Assembly: GCF_001750685.1 (NCBI RefSeq)
Contig: NZ_CP017269.1
Span: 4,319,416-4,383,415 of the forward strand
DNA length: 64,000 nt
Direction of reading: 5' to 3'
DNA from: Geosporobacter ferrireducens
GTDB lineage: Bacteria > Bacillota > Clostridia > Peptostreptococcales > Thermotaleaceae
How positions within the stretch are numbered: position 1 is the first letter of the stretch; the number at the start of each line of letters is the position of its first letter. Below, piece after piece: positions 18,456 to 27,066 of the stretch. The notes under the pieces are model-generated. The model ran no database searches. It was not told where the DNA came from and saw only the letters and a program-made list of their open reading frames with translations. Both the position numbers and the translations under genes were made by a program.

Positions 18456-19725
18456 ATTAAACGAGGTAGATATTGCAGAGCTTCTAGGGGAGTTGGAAGC
18501 AGACTATGCAATTATACTTTTTCGTATGCTGCCCAAGGACACTGCCGTAGATGTTTTTGCATATCTGTCCAATGAACAGCAAATTGACATTATCAATAGA
18601 ATTACAGATAAAGAGATTAAGCATATTATTGATGAACTATATTTCGACGATATGATAGACATGTTGGAAGAAATGCCTGCCAGTGTCGTAAAAAGAATTC
18701 TGAAGCATACAAGAGAAGAAGAAAGAATTCTGATTAATCAGTTTTTGAACTATCCGGAGAACTCTGCAGGCAGTCTAATGACCATTGAATACGTAGGTCT
18801 AAAAAAAGAAATGGTTGTAAAGCAGGCTTTGGCCTATATAAAACGAACAGGAATTGACAAAGAGACCATATATACTTGCTATGTGACTGATGATAATCAG
18901 AAGCTGGAAGGCAGCATTTCTCTTCGAAAGCTTGTTATCAGCGATGAAGCTGTAGCGATCGGAGAGCTCATGGAAACGGACGTGATTTATGCCCATACTC
19001 ATGATGATCAGGAAAAAATCGCTCAGTTGTTTAAGAAATATGACCTTATGATTCTTCCCGTTGTAGATAAGGAACGAAGGTTGACCGGCATTATTACGAT
19101 TGACGATATTGTAGATGTTATCGAGCAAGAAGATACGGAAGACTTTCAAAAGATGGCTGCAATTATTCCTTCGGAGATCCAATATCTTTCCACCGGCGTT
19201 GTAACATTGGCAAGAAATAGGATTACCTGGCTTTTGATTCTAATGATTTCGGCTACTTTCTCCGGAACAATTATTCGAAGGTTTGAAGATGTACTTTCTT
19301 CAGTGGTCTTATTAGCAGCCTTTATTCCTATGCTAATGAACACAGGAGGAAATGCTGGTGCACAATCTTCTACACTGGTTATCCGTGGGCTGGCACTGGG
19401 AAAAATTGAAATTAGTGATGTATTACGGGTTATTTGGAAGGAATTCCGTGTAAGTGTAGTAGTCGGTATGCTGCTTGCCGGATTCAATTTTTTGCGAATT
19501 TACTTTTTGGAAGGAATGGATGTGTATATATCCTTAACCGTTTGTGGAACTCTTTTCGTTGCGATTGTATTTGCAAAGCTGGTTGGGGGCATATTACCGA
19601 TTATCGCACAGCGGCTCAAACTGGATCCTGCGATTATGGCCAGTCCATTAATTACAACTATTGTGGACGCAGTAACACTGATTGTGTATTTTTCTTTAGC
19701 CAGTAAGATTATGGGTATAGTATAG
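18385..19725 (+). CDS. mgtE: Magnesium transporter MgtE, copy 1
   Basis: 446 residues, full MgtE architecture: N-terminal helical MgtE_N domain, two CBS domains (around LMTIEYVGL and LPVVDKERRLTGIITIDDIVDVI), a plug helix, then five membrane segments from about residue 270, with GGNAGAQSSTLVIRGLA and the C-terminal DPAIMASPLITTIVDAVTL. The cytosolic domains sense Mg2+ and close the channel. ATGATG start after AAAGGAGG. It is controlled by the upstream M-box and probably by the leader ORF. The paralogue follows directly. Confidence 0.97.
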   Translation: MMKELILTLLEAKKFGEARKEIIELNEVDIAELLGELEADYAIILFRMLPKDTAVDVFAYLSNEQQIDIINRITDKEIKHIIDELYFDDMIDMLEEMPASVVKRILKHTREEERILINQFLNYPENSAGSLMTIEYVGLKKEMVVKQALAYIKRTGIDKETIYTCYVTDDNQKLEGSISLRKLVISDEAVAIGELMETDVIYAHTHDDQEKIAQLFKKYDLMILPVVDKERRLTGIITIDDIVDVIEQEDTEDFQKMAAIIPSEIQYLSTGVVTLARNRITWLLILMISATFSGTIIRRFEDVLSSVVLLAAFIPMLMNTGGNAGAQSSTLVIRGLALGKIEISDVLRVIWKEFRVSVVVGMLLAGFNFLRIYFLEGMDVYISLTVCGTLFVAIVFAKLVGGILPIIAQRLKLDPAIMASPLITTIVDAVTLIVYFSLASKIMGIV

Positions 19726-19746
19726 TGTTCAGATATGAAAGGTGGT

Positions 19747-19855
19747 GATGGTTATGGAAGGTAGTCCTTTACCCAGGCGGAGCGGAAAAATAAAAAAGAA
19801 TATTTTAAGAACCATAACCATTCAGACCGCGGGATGGGGGTTCTTCGAAGGAGGG
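19747..19855 (+). promoter_or_regulatory. Switchable leader structure before mgtE copy 2
   Basis: Helix A: ATGGTTATGG (19748-19757, leader start) with CCATAACCAT (19812-19821), 10 perfect pairs. Helix B: AAGAACC (19807-19813) with GGTTCTT (19839-19845), just before ribosome site GAAGGAGGG (19847-19855). The helices share CC 19812-19813 and are alternatives. Compared with copy 1, helix B differs on both arms in a pairing-preserving way (AGCC/GGCT against AACC/GGTT). Confidence 0.5.
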
Positions 19856-19906
19856 ATAGCCCATGAAGGAAAGAATTATGGAGCTGATGCAGGAAAAACG
19901 ATTTAG
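19754..19906 (+). CDS. MgtL-like leader peptide ORF 2
   Basis: 50-codon ORF starting M-E-G-S-P-L-P-R-R-S-G-K-I-K-K, beginning 28 bases after the mgtE copy 1 stop and overlapping mgtE copy 2 in another frame. Start context AAAGGTGGTGATGGTTATG matches leader 1. Its first residues are even closer to MgtL: acidic residue 2, Ser/Thr-Pro-Leu-Pro-Arg-Arg, then a basic tail. There is no M-box here, so this would be the only local control of copy 2. Translation is inferred. Confidence 0.52.
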   Translation: MEGSPLPRRSGKIKKNILRTITIQTAGWGFFEGGIAHEGKNYGADAGKTI

Positions 19907-21197
19907 CGATGCCAGAAGAAACGTAATGGATCTAAATGTAGTAGATATTGCGGAGATTTTAGAAGAACTTGACAGAAACCAAGCCATTATACTCTTCCGT
20001 ATGCTGCCTAAGGATACTGCTGTTGAAGTCTTTGCCTATTTATCCAACGAACAGCAGCTGGCTATTATCGATGCCATCACAGATCGTGAAATTAAGCATA
20101 TTATGGATGAATTATATTTCGATGATATGATTGACTTTCTGGAAGAAATGCCTGCCAGTATTGTTAAAAAAATACTAAAGAATACGAAGGAAGAAGAGCG
20201 GATTCTGATCAATCAATTTCTAAATTACCCGGAGAATTCTGCCGGAAGCTTGATGACTATTGAGTATGTAGGCTTGAAGAAAGAAATGACCTTACGAGAA
20301 GCACTGGATTATATCAAACGTATTGCCTTGGATAAAGAGACCGTATACACTTGCTATGTGACAGATGCAAATCGAAAGCTGGAAGGGATTATCTCTCTAC
20401 GTAAACTGGTAACCAACAATGAGGACAAAACCGTAGGAGAGATGATGAATACAGATGTTATATATGCCCATACCCATGATGATCAAGAAACGATTGTCCA
20501 TTTATTTAAAAAGTATGACTTGATGGCAATACCTGTAGTAGACAAAGAGGAAAGATTAACAGGGATCATTACCATCGACGATATCGTAGATGTTATTGAA
20601 CAAGAGAATACGGAGGACTTCCAAAGAATGGCGGCCATGGCTCCTTCTGAAGAGGAATACCTGGAAACTTCTGTTTTTACCCTGGCAAAACATCGGATTA
20701 CCTGGCTATTGATTTTGATGATTTCTGCTACATTTACAGGGAATATTATCCGTAGATTTGAGGATGTACTTTCTTCTGTTGTAGTATTGGCTGCATTTAT
20801 TCCTATGTTAATGGATACTGGCGGAAATGCAGGTTCTCAATCCTCTACTTTGGTAATTCGTGGTTTGGCGTTAGGGGATATAAAGCTGGAAGATACATTA
20901 AAGGTCTTATGGAAGGAATTGAGGGTCAGTACGATTGTGGGTATAGCATTGGCGGTAATTAACTTTCTGCGGATTTACTATATTGAAAAAGTAGGTATGC
21001 AGATTGCCGTTACTGTTTGTGTTACAATGTTTGTAACCGTTGTGCTGGCAAAGCTTGTAGGTGGCTCTCTGCCCATTGCAGCAAGACGCATGAAGTTAGA
21101 CCCGGCCATTATGGCCAGTCCGTTGATTACAACCATTGTGGATGCAGTAGCATTAATTGTTTATTTTTCCATGGCTGCATGGATATTAGGAATATAA
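19863..21197 (+). CDS. mgtE: Magnesium transporter MgtE, copy 2
   Basis: 444 residues with the same domains as copy 1 and clearly a tandem duplicate: long identical stretches such as ILFRMLPKDTA, ERILINQFLNYPENSAGSL and DPAIMASPLITTIVDAV. The N-terminus and the linker before the membrane part differ most. ATG follows GAAGGAGGG by seven bases. It lies 137 bases after copy 1 without its own clear promoter, so it is probably cotranscribed. Why two copies are kept is unknown; they may differ in Mg2+ set point or ion range. Confidence 0.97.
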   Translation: MKERIMELMQEKRFSDARRNVMDLNVVDIAEILEELDRNQAIILFRMLPKDTAVEVFAYLSNEQQLAIIDAITDREIKHIMDELYFDDMIDFLEEMPASIVKKILKNTKEEERILINQFLNYPENSAGSLMTIEYVGLKKEMTLREALDYIKRIALDKETVYTCYVTDANRKLEGIISLRKLVTNNEDKTVGEMMNTDVIYAHTHDDQETIVHLFKKYDLMAIPVVDKEERLTGIITIDDIVDVIEQENTEDFQRMAAMAPSEEEYLETSVFTLAKHRITWLLILMISATFTGNIIRRFEDVLSSVVVLAAFIPMLMDTGGNAGSQSSTLVIRGLALGDIKLEDTLKVLWKELRVSTIVGIALAVINFLRIYYIEKVGMQIAVTVCVTMFVTVVLAKLVGGSLPIAARRMKLDPAIMASPLITTIVDAVALIVYFSMAAWILGI

Positions 21198-21229
21198 AGG
21201 CACAGTCATTGTGCCTCTTTTATTTTTAT
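21198..21229 (+). terminator. Terminator of the mgtE operon
   Basis: GGCACA (21199-21204) with TGTGCC (21210-21215), then TCTTTTATTTTTATTTT. It reaches the end of the opposite-strand small ORF. Confidence 0.85.
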
Positions 21230-21399
21230 TTTAATAAATGATTGATTGTATATTTGATATTTTGTAAGCTATCATCAATTCTTTTCAATTCTTGGATCAT
21301 TTCAGACATGATCTTTTCCTGTTTTTTGTGCTCTTTTCTTTTTTCAATATCTATATCATACAGATCTGGGCCATAAGGATTGTAACTTTTTCGTTCCAT
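21226..21399 (-). CDS. Small hypothetical protein, 57 residues
   Basis: Begins MERKSYNPYG, followed by a charged, probably helical region of Lys/Glu/Gln/Ile (coiled-coil-like) to ...TINHLLK. The ATG follows GAGGAGGAAT at good spacing, which is the main reason to believe it. No membrane segment, no Cys, no domain recognised. It converges on the mgtE operon and is divergent from the chemoreceptor gene. Function unknown. Confidence 0.6.
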   Translation of the reverse strand: MERKSYNPYGPDLYDIDIEKRKEHKKQEKIMSEMIQELKRIDDSLQNIKYTINHLLK

Positions 21400-21554
21400 T
21401 TTTATTCCTCCTCGAAAATGGGGTATTTTTGCAATGAAAATTCCAGTATATTCCTTTACTAAATCTTAACAAATCTCTAACTTTTTGTGATAGTTTGATT
21501 CATCAGCAGCCCATAAAATGAAGGTGGACATTGAAAAACGGAGGCCAATAGCAA

Positions 21555-23450
21555 ATGGATGAACAAACTACAAAAATATTAGACAAAATACCTTTTTTCA
21601 GAAAGCAAAGAAAAATTTCAAAAAATACGGTAAGGCATCAGCGTAGATTTCTGTTTCCAAAAGCAAATTTCGGAATGGTGTTCTTGCGGAAAAAAGCTTC
21701 AGATTCTTTGAATGCAAAAAATCCTTTTAAGGAGCTTATTAAAAGACTTCCCTACTTTAAGAGAAAAATTACAGTACAGAAGAAAGAAAATGTTGCTAAA
21801 TTATCTCAAGACAAAGTGATTCACAAACAGATTTACCGATCCTTTATTATTTTAACAGTTCTTATTTTGATGGTATCCATTACCGCTAGTTTTTCATTGT
21901 ATACTTCTAACGGAAATTTGAAAAAGGTAGAGCATTTGATTAGCCATCAAGTTATGACAGCTTCCCAGATACAAATGGAAACACTGCAATTGCATGTTAT
22001 TTTTCAAGGTTACTTAACCCGTAACTATTCTATTGGAGATGTGAAAAAGAAGTTGGAAGAAATCCATGAAGGCTTAACAACATTACATAATGCCATCGTG
22101 ACAAACGATAATAATGCTGAATCAAAAGAAATCACCGAAGAAATTGTACGTTACGAAGAAGTGTATGCAAGATTAGAAGAATATGCAGACAAGCTGCCCA
22201 TTACCTACGCAGACACTGCACAAGCTACGAAAGATACGATTGTGCTGCTATCCTTAGATCGAATCGAAAAAATGAAGGAATCTGCCAATTTACTTAAACA
22301 GTATACCTTAAACTATACTACACCGATTATACATAACATCCATGATCAAAATGACCTCTACGCTAGGGTATCTATAATTATGACTTTTGCTGCACTGATT
22401 ATTGCTTTATATTTTGTATATACCATTACCGGCAATGTTAAAGCTTTTAGAAATCATATACATCAGCGCACGAAGGAGCTGGTGTCGGAAGCTGACGAAA
22501 TGATACGAATTGCATCGGATGTCAGGCATGATGCGGTTATATCAGATCAACATTTGAGTGAGTTATCCAGAGATATCGAGGTGTTAGTAGCTGGAACAGA
22601 CGAAATTGCTTCAGCAGTTGAAGAAGTGAATCGAGGGATCAATGATGTGGGTTTATTGAATGAATCATTGGCGCAATCTACTGAAAGCACAATTGTTTTT
22701 GTTGAAAAAACGCAATCGGATCTTACTCAGTTTAATGAAAAGCTAGAGGATAGGTTAGGAAATGTACAAGGAATCATTGAACATCTCCACGGAAGTCTAA
22801 GCGAAATTATGGAAGCCTCAGACAATGTTGTGCAATTAACAGATAAGATTAATAACATCAATAGAATTTTGACGGACATAACGAGTATTTCAAAACAAAC
22901 AAATCTGCTGGCTCTAAATGCTTCTATTGAAGCTGCTAGAGCTGGAGAATATGGCAGAGGATTTACGGTGGTAGCGGAGGAAATAAGAAATCTATCCAAT
23001 CAATCCTCACAATCTGCTTTAGAAATTGAAAAAATTATTAAAGATCTGATTGGACAAAGCAGTGTGACTGTAAAAAAGTTAAATCAGAGTACGCAGATCG
23101 CAGTTGCTTCTGTTACTGAGACGAAACAAATCACTGCCATTTTCCACGAAGTGAGTGGTATTTTCCGTGACATTGTAAAAGACATTAACAGTATTAAGGA
23201 GCTTTCAGATTTGGTCTCGGAGAATTCTGCAAAGACAAATCACGAAACAGATCAGATTCGAACCTATTCTCAAAGTATAACAGAGAGAATCCAGCAGTTT
23301 ATTTCATCTATACAACAGTTTGCAGGGGTTGTCATAGAAGTGACCAATACGACAAAGGACTCCCTGGAAGGTGTACAGCATCAGTTTAAGCTGCTGGAGA
23401 CTCAAAAGGATAACATTGAAAATATCTACCAAACAGTTAAAGGATTATAA
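21555..23450 (+). CDS. Methyl-accepting chemotaxis protein
   Basis: 631 residues. An unusually long, very basic cytoplasmic N-terminus of about 90 residues precedes the first membrane helix ([20 protein letters not shown]). Then come an extracellular four-helix-type sensor region, a second membrane helix ([20 protein letters not shown]) and the signalling domain with hairpin tip [22 protein letters not shown] and [16 protein letters not shown], which contacts CheA/CheW. The tip is intact. The ligand is not predictable. The long basic N-terminus is atypical. The next genes are pst, but a PhoP box separates them. Confidence 0.9.
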   Translation: MDEQTTKILDKIPFFRKQRKISKNTVRHQRRFLFPKANFGMVFLRKKASDSLNAKNPFKELIKRLPYFKRKITVQKKENVAKLSQDKVIHKQIYRSFIILTVLILMVSITASFSLYTSNGNLKKVEHLISHQVMTASQIQMETLQLHVIFQGYLTRNYSIGDVKKKLEEIHEGLTTLHNAIVTNDNNAESKEITEEIVRYEEVYARLEEYADKLPITYADTAQATKDTIVLLSLDRIEKMKESANLLKQYTLNYTTPIIHNIHDQNDLYARVSIIMTFAALIIALYFVYTITGNVKAFRNHIHQRTKELVSEADEMIRIASDVRHDAVISDQHLSELSRDIEVLVAGTDEIASAVEEVNRGINDVGLLNESLAQSTESTIVFVEKTQSDLTQFNEKLEDRLGNVQGIIEHLHGSLSEIMEASDNVVQLTDKINNINRILTDITSISKQTNLLALNASIEAARAGEYGRGFTVVAEEIRNLSNQSSQSALEIEKIIKDLIGQSSVTVKKLNQSTQIAVASVTETKQITAIFHEVSGIFRDIVKDINSIKELSDLVSENSAKTNHETDQIRTYSQSITERIQQFISSIQQFAGVVIEVTNTTKDSLEGVQHQFKLLETQKDNIENIYQTVKGL

Positions 23451-23478
23451 AGGAGATACATTACCAGTATTTTTGGAT

Positions 23479-23517
23479 TTAACACGTATTTAACAGTTGC
23501 TTTATAGTGGGTTAACA
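23479..23517 (+). promoter_or_regulatory. PhoP (Pho) box upstream of pstS
   Basis: Four direct repeats at exact 11-base intervals: TTAACA 23479, TTAACA 23490, TTTATA 23501, TTAACA 23512. This is the TT(A/C)ACA-N5 pattern bound by PhoP in Bacillota. A possible -10 (TATACT 23527 or TATAAA 23533) follows. It predicts induction on phosphate starvation. Confidence 0.85.
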
Positions 23518-23591
23518 ATAAAACCCTATACTTATAAATGTGGGTAATAAAAATGAGATGAACAAACATAATGAATGGGGGAAATTTTAAA

Positions 23592-24455
23592 ATGAAAAAG
23601 ATTTTATCTCTTGCTTTGGTACTAATGTTAGCCGTTACAATGTTTACAGGCTGTGGTTCTAAACCGGCTGCAGATGAGCAAAAACCTAATGAAGAAGCAG
23701 GATTAACCGGAAAAGTTGTTATCGCTGGCTCAACATCTGTACAACCTTTATCCGATGAATTGGCAGCAGCATTTAAAGAAAAGTATCCTGAAGTATCTGT
23801 AGAGGTGCAAGGTGGCGGTTCTAGCGTGGGTGTTAAGTCAGCTATTGATAAAATTGTAGATATTGGGGCATCCTCAAGAGAATTAAAAGAAGATGAGAAA
23901 GCAGTGGGATTGAAAGAATATGTAATAGCGAAAGATGGTATTGCCGTAGCTGTAAATCCTTCAAACAGTGTTGAGGATTTGACAATGGAGCAAATCAAAA
24001 AGATTTTCACAGGTGAGATCACAAACTGGAAAGAAATTGGTGGTGCGGATAAACCAATCGTGGTAGTAACGAGAGAAGAAGGTTCCGGTACAAGAGGAGC
24101 TTTCATTGAAATTACAAAGGTTGAAGGGAAAGATGCTGATGGAAATACCAAGGATTTTACAACGAGTACAGCATTAGTACAGCCTTCAACAGGAGCAGTA
24201 AAGCAAACAGTAGCAAATACGCCGGATGCAATCGGTTATGTATCTATGGGAGCGCTTGACAATACTGTAAAAACAGTGAAGGTGGAAGGGGTAGAGGCAA
24301 CTGAGGAAAATGCCAAAGCTGGTTCCTTTAAGATCTCTAGACCATTCATCTATCTAACAAATGGCGAAGAGTCTGAAGTTGTAAAAGCCTTCATCGAGTT
24401 TGTAATGAATGAAGGACAAGAAATCGTTAAAGAAGAATATATTTCTATAAAATAG
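23592..24455 (+). CDS. pstS: Phosphate-binding lipoprotein PstS
   Basis: Extracellular phosphate receptor of the Pst ABC transporter, 287 residues. Signal peptide MKKILSLALVLMLAVTMFTG with lipobox Cys in FTGCG. Phosphate-binding blocks: AGSTSVQPL, GGGSSVGVKSA, IGASSRE and REEGSGTRGAF. The ATG at 23592 is chosen because GGGGG precedes it at proper distance and the signal peptide starts there; the earlier in-frame ATG lacks a ribosome site. It is followed by its own terminator, so PstS can be made in excess. Confidence 0.96.
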   Translation: MKKILSLALVLMLAVTMFTGCGSKPAADEQKPNEEAGLTGKVVIAGSTSVQPLSDELAAAFKEKYPEVSVEVQGGGSSVGVKSAIDKIVDIGASSRELKEDEKAVGLKEYVIAKDGIAVAVNPSNSVEDLTMEQIKKIFTGEITNWKEIGGADKPIVVVTREEGSGTRGAFIEITKVEGKDADGNTKDFTTSTALVQPSTGAVKQTVANTPDAIGYVSMGALDNTVKTVKVEGVEATEENAKAGSFKISRPFIYLTNGEESEVVKAFIEFVMNEGQEIVKEEYISIK

Positions 24456-24483
24456 TATACAACTCCCTTCCAATATAAAAAGA

Positions 24484-24509
24484 GACGGTCCGCTGAGACC
24501 GTTTTTTTT
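24484..24509 (+). terminator. Terminator after pstS
   Basis: ACGGTC (24485-24490) with GACCGT (24497-24502) and eight T. It separates pstS from pstCA. Confidence 0.9.
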
Positions 24510-24528
24510 GTATTTAGAGAATTATTGT

Positions 24529-24567
24529 TTAACATGATTTTAACATAAAGTTAATTTTCACATAAAA
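24529..24567 (+). promoter_or_regulatory. Second PhoP box, upstream of pstC
   Basis: TTAACA 24529, TTAACA 24540, TTAATT 24551 and ATAAAA 24562 at 11-base intervals. The first two are perfect half sites. It indicates that pstCA has its own phosphate-starvation promoter. Confidence 0.78.
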
Positions 24568-24626
24568 TTTGAGAAATAAAATGGTTATGGGAAGAATGAA
24601 GCGTGGAATTGGGAGGAGACAAATAA

Positions 24627-25511
24627 ATGAAAACCCATGAAAAGATAGTAGAAGCAATGCTGTTTATCTGTGCTACGACAGCTACACTGTCCGTATTCTT
24701 AATTACCTTTTTTATTTTTAAAGAGGGATTGCCGATCTTGAGTGAATATGGATTTTTTAATTTTATATTTGGAAAGAACTGGAGTCCGACCAACGGAGAA
24801 TATGGTGCGTTTCCAATGATTGTAGGTTCTGTCTCTGTTACAATCGGTGCATTGGTTATTGGTGTGCCCATGGGGTTGGCCTGTGCAGTTTTCCTGGCAG
24901 AAATCGCACCAAAATCAGTTGTGAAAGTTTTTAAGCCAGCGGTTGAACTGCTGGCAGGCATTCCTTCCGTTGTGTATGGATTCTTTGGTCTATCGATTAT
25001 CGTGCCGCTTATACGAACACAAGTACTGCCGATTATCCAAAAGTTTAGTCCTGATGCCTATACCTCCGGCTATAGTATATTGGGTGGAGCAGTCATTTTG
25101 GCCATCATGATTCTACCTACCATTATTAATATATCAGAAAATGCCATCCGAGCAGTGCCTTCGGAATATAAGCAGGGCTCCTTAGCTTTGGGTGCATCTC
25201 ACTTTGAAACGATCAGCAAGGTCTTGATCCCTGCAGCAAAATCCGGAATTATTGCATCTGTTGTATTGGGAATGGGAAGGGCTGTTGGAGAAACCATGGC
25301 GGTCATTTTAATCACAGGAAATATGCCAAGGGTGCCTGGTGGAATCTTAGATTCGGTAGCAACGATGACGGGGACAATTGCCATGGAGATGGGATATGCA
25401 GCACCAACCCATCAAAAGGCATTGTTTGCAACTGGAATAATACTTTTTCTTTTTATAATGACCCTGAATGTTTCGGCTACTGCAATCACAAAGAAATTGG
25501 GAGGAGAGTAA
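24627..25511 (+). CDS. pstC: Phosphate ABC transporter permease PstC
   Basis: 294-residue inner-membrane permease with six hydrophobic segments. Binding-protein-dependent transport signature near PSEYKQGSLALGASHFETISKVLIPAAKSGI; also VELLAGIPSVVYGFFGL and GRAVGETMAVILITGN, typical of PstC. GGGAGGAG precedes ATG. It pairs with PstA three bases downstream to form the channel. Confidence 0.96.
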   Translation: MKTHEKIVEAMLFICATTATLSVFLITFFIFKEGLPILSEYGFFNFIFGKNWSPTNGEYGAFPMIVGSVSVTIGALVIGVPMGLACAVFLAEIAPKSVVKVFKPAVELLAGIPSVVYGFFGLSIIVPLIRTQVLPIIQKFSPDAYTSGYSILGGAVILAIMILPTIINISENAIRAVPSEYKQGSLALGASHFETISKVLIPAAKSGIIASVVLGMGRAVGETMAVILITGNMPRVPGGILDSVATMTGTIAMEMGYAAPTHQKALFATGIILFLFIMTLNVSATAITKKLGGE

Positions 25512-25514
25512 GGC

Positions 25515-26429
25515 ATGATGAACATAAATGTAAATACAGAAAGAAATCCGAAGGTAATTTCGGAAAAATGGATTGCCAAAAGTAAAAAAAAGAAGTCCCG
25601 TATAAGTGAAAAACTAGCGTATATAGGAATTTACCTTGCGGCGATCCTAACGATTTGTGCACTGGTTTCGATTATCGGCTATGTATTGTTGAATGGACTA
25701 AAATATATTGATTTAGAATTCTTTACGCAAGAGCCAAGCAGCATGGGCAGGCAAGGCGGTATTTACTCCATCATCATCGGCACGATCTACCTAACTGCAG
25801 TGGCTATTGCCATTGCTACGCCTATTGGTGTAGCGGCAGCAATTTATCTTACAGAATATGCAAAAGAAACGAAGTTTGTAAAGCTCATTCGATTTGGTAC
25901 AGAAACCCTTGCTGGAATTCCTTCTATTATCTTTGGATTGTTCGGATTTGTATTCTTTGTAATTTTTTTAGGCTTCCGGTGGTCTATACTGTCTGGCGGC
26001 TTGACGCTGGCAATGATGATTCTACCTACACTGGTTCGTACTACAGAGGAATCCATAAAAACTGTTCCTCAGGCTTATCGGGAAGGCAGCTTCGCATTGG
26101 GTGCAACAAAACTTCAAACCATTATGAAGGTGGTTTTGCCCAGCAGTATATCAGGAATTCTGACAGGCCTGATTCTTGGAATCGGAAGAGCCATCGGCGA
26201 AACTGCAGCAGTTATGCTGACCGCAGGAAGCTCCCTAGGGGTACCGAAAACGTTGATGGACCCCGCAAGAACCATGGCAGTACACACCTATATACTGGCA
26301 TCAGAAGGACTGTCAAAGGAAAAGACATTTGCTACAGCTACAGTTTTAATATTGCTAGTGCTATTCATTAACTTTATGGCAAATATGACTGCCAATCGGT
26401 ATATGAAAAAAACAAAGGTAGAAGCATAA
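25515..26429 (+). CDS. pstA: Phosphate ABC transporter permease PstA
   Basis: 304 residues, six membrane segments, basic N-terminal tail. Family blocks: ETLAGIPSIIFGLFGF, the EAA-like loop PQAYREGSFALGATKLQTIMKVVLP and GRAIGETAAVMLTAGSS. It starts three bases after pstC with ATGATG. It is the last gene of its unit: a terminator follows and no pstB or phoU is present in the window, so the ATPase must be encoded elsewhere. Confidence 0.96.
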   Translation: MMNINVNTERNPKVISEKWIAKSKKKKSRISEKLAYIGIYLAAILTICALVSIIGYVLLNGLKYIDLEFFTQEPSSMGRQGGIYSIIIGTIYLTAVAIAIATPIGVAAAIYLTEYAKETKFVKLIRFGTETLAGIPSIIFGLFGFVFFVIFLGFRWSILSGGLTLAMMILPTLVRTTEESIKTVPQAYREGSFALGATKLQTIMKVVLPSSISGILTGLILGIGRAIGETAAVMLTAGSSLGVPKTLMDPARTMAVHTYILASEGLSKEKTFATATVLILLVLFINFMANMTANRYMKKTKVEA

Positions 26430-26430
26430 A

Positions 26431-26459
26431 AAAGACTGCGAAATTTTCGCAGTCTTTTT
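26431..26459. terminator. Bidirectional terminator between pstA and the DUF2680 gene
   Basis: AAAGACTGCGAAA with TTTCGCAGTCTTT. It has a T run on the plus strand and a matching A run that becomes a T run on the minus strand, serving the two convergent genes. Confidence 0.93.
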
Positions 26460-26460
26460 G

Positions 26461-26808
26461 CTATTGATTTGATAGGTTGAAACGGTTCATCATACCTCCA
26501 CCGAAGCCGCCACGACCTCCTGCTTTATTAAAGAGGCCACCCCGGCAGCTGCCAAAACCCATACCGTTCATAGTAAAGCCATTTTCCTCATGATACTTTT
26601 CCATTGCATCAAAGCGCTCATAAAACAGTTTTGCATCTTCAGCCGTTATAGTACCATCCTTAACAGCCTCTTCTACCTGTTCCTTTTTCCATTGAAGCAT
26701 GTCTTTAAACCATTGTGGACTTTCCTCTTTTTCAGCAGCAAGGGCCGCTGTTGCAAATACTGTAACCATTAAGGCGATCACAGTCAAGATAAGTACTGAT
26801 TTTTTCAT
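26461..26808 (-). CDS. Exported DUF2680-type (YckD-like) small protein
   Basis: 115 residues. Signal peptide MKKSVLILTVIALMVTVFATAALA with AxA cleavage, then a helical segment (WFKDMLQWKKEQVEEAVKDG, ITAEDAKLF) ending MEKYHEENGF, the pattern of DUF2680/YckD, and a Gly/Met-rich tail with one Cys. It lies divergent to a two-component system, an arrangement like cpxP next to cpxRA. It may be a regulon member or accessory sensor; that is inference. Ribosome site GGAGG precedes ATG. Confidence 0.75.
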   Translation of the reverse strand: MKKSVLILTVIALMVTVFATAALAAEKEESPQWFKDMLQWKKEQVEEAVKDGTITAEDAKLFYERFDAMEKYHEENGFTMNGMGFGSCRGGLFNKAGGRGGFGGGMMNRFNLSNQ

Positions 26809-27066
26809 TACAATTTCCTCCTTTAATGTATGATTTTGTTTACACTGTCATTATAAAAAATAAGTGTGGAGAAATTATGAAGAAAGATAAAAAAATCTTT
26901 TTTATTTTATTGAAAGGTATAGAACTTGAGTTATAAATAAATATAAAATATAGAAAAGTTCCTACATCATTCCTTCACAGTTTTGGGGTAGAATAAATTA
27001 CTTTACAAATAAGTACAGTCATGAAAGAATAAAAAAAAGAAGTGCTGAAGGAGGATCTCAAAGATC

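Noticed and set aside
26590..26772. 60-codon plus-strand ORF opposite the DUF2680 gene
   Set aside because: Antisense to a gene with a clear signal peptide and ribosome site.
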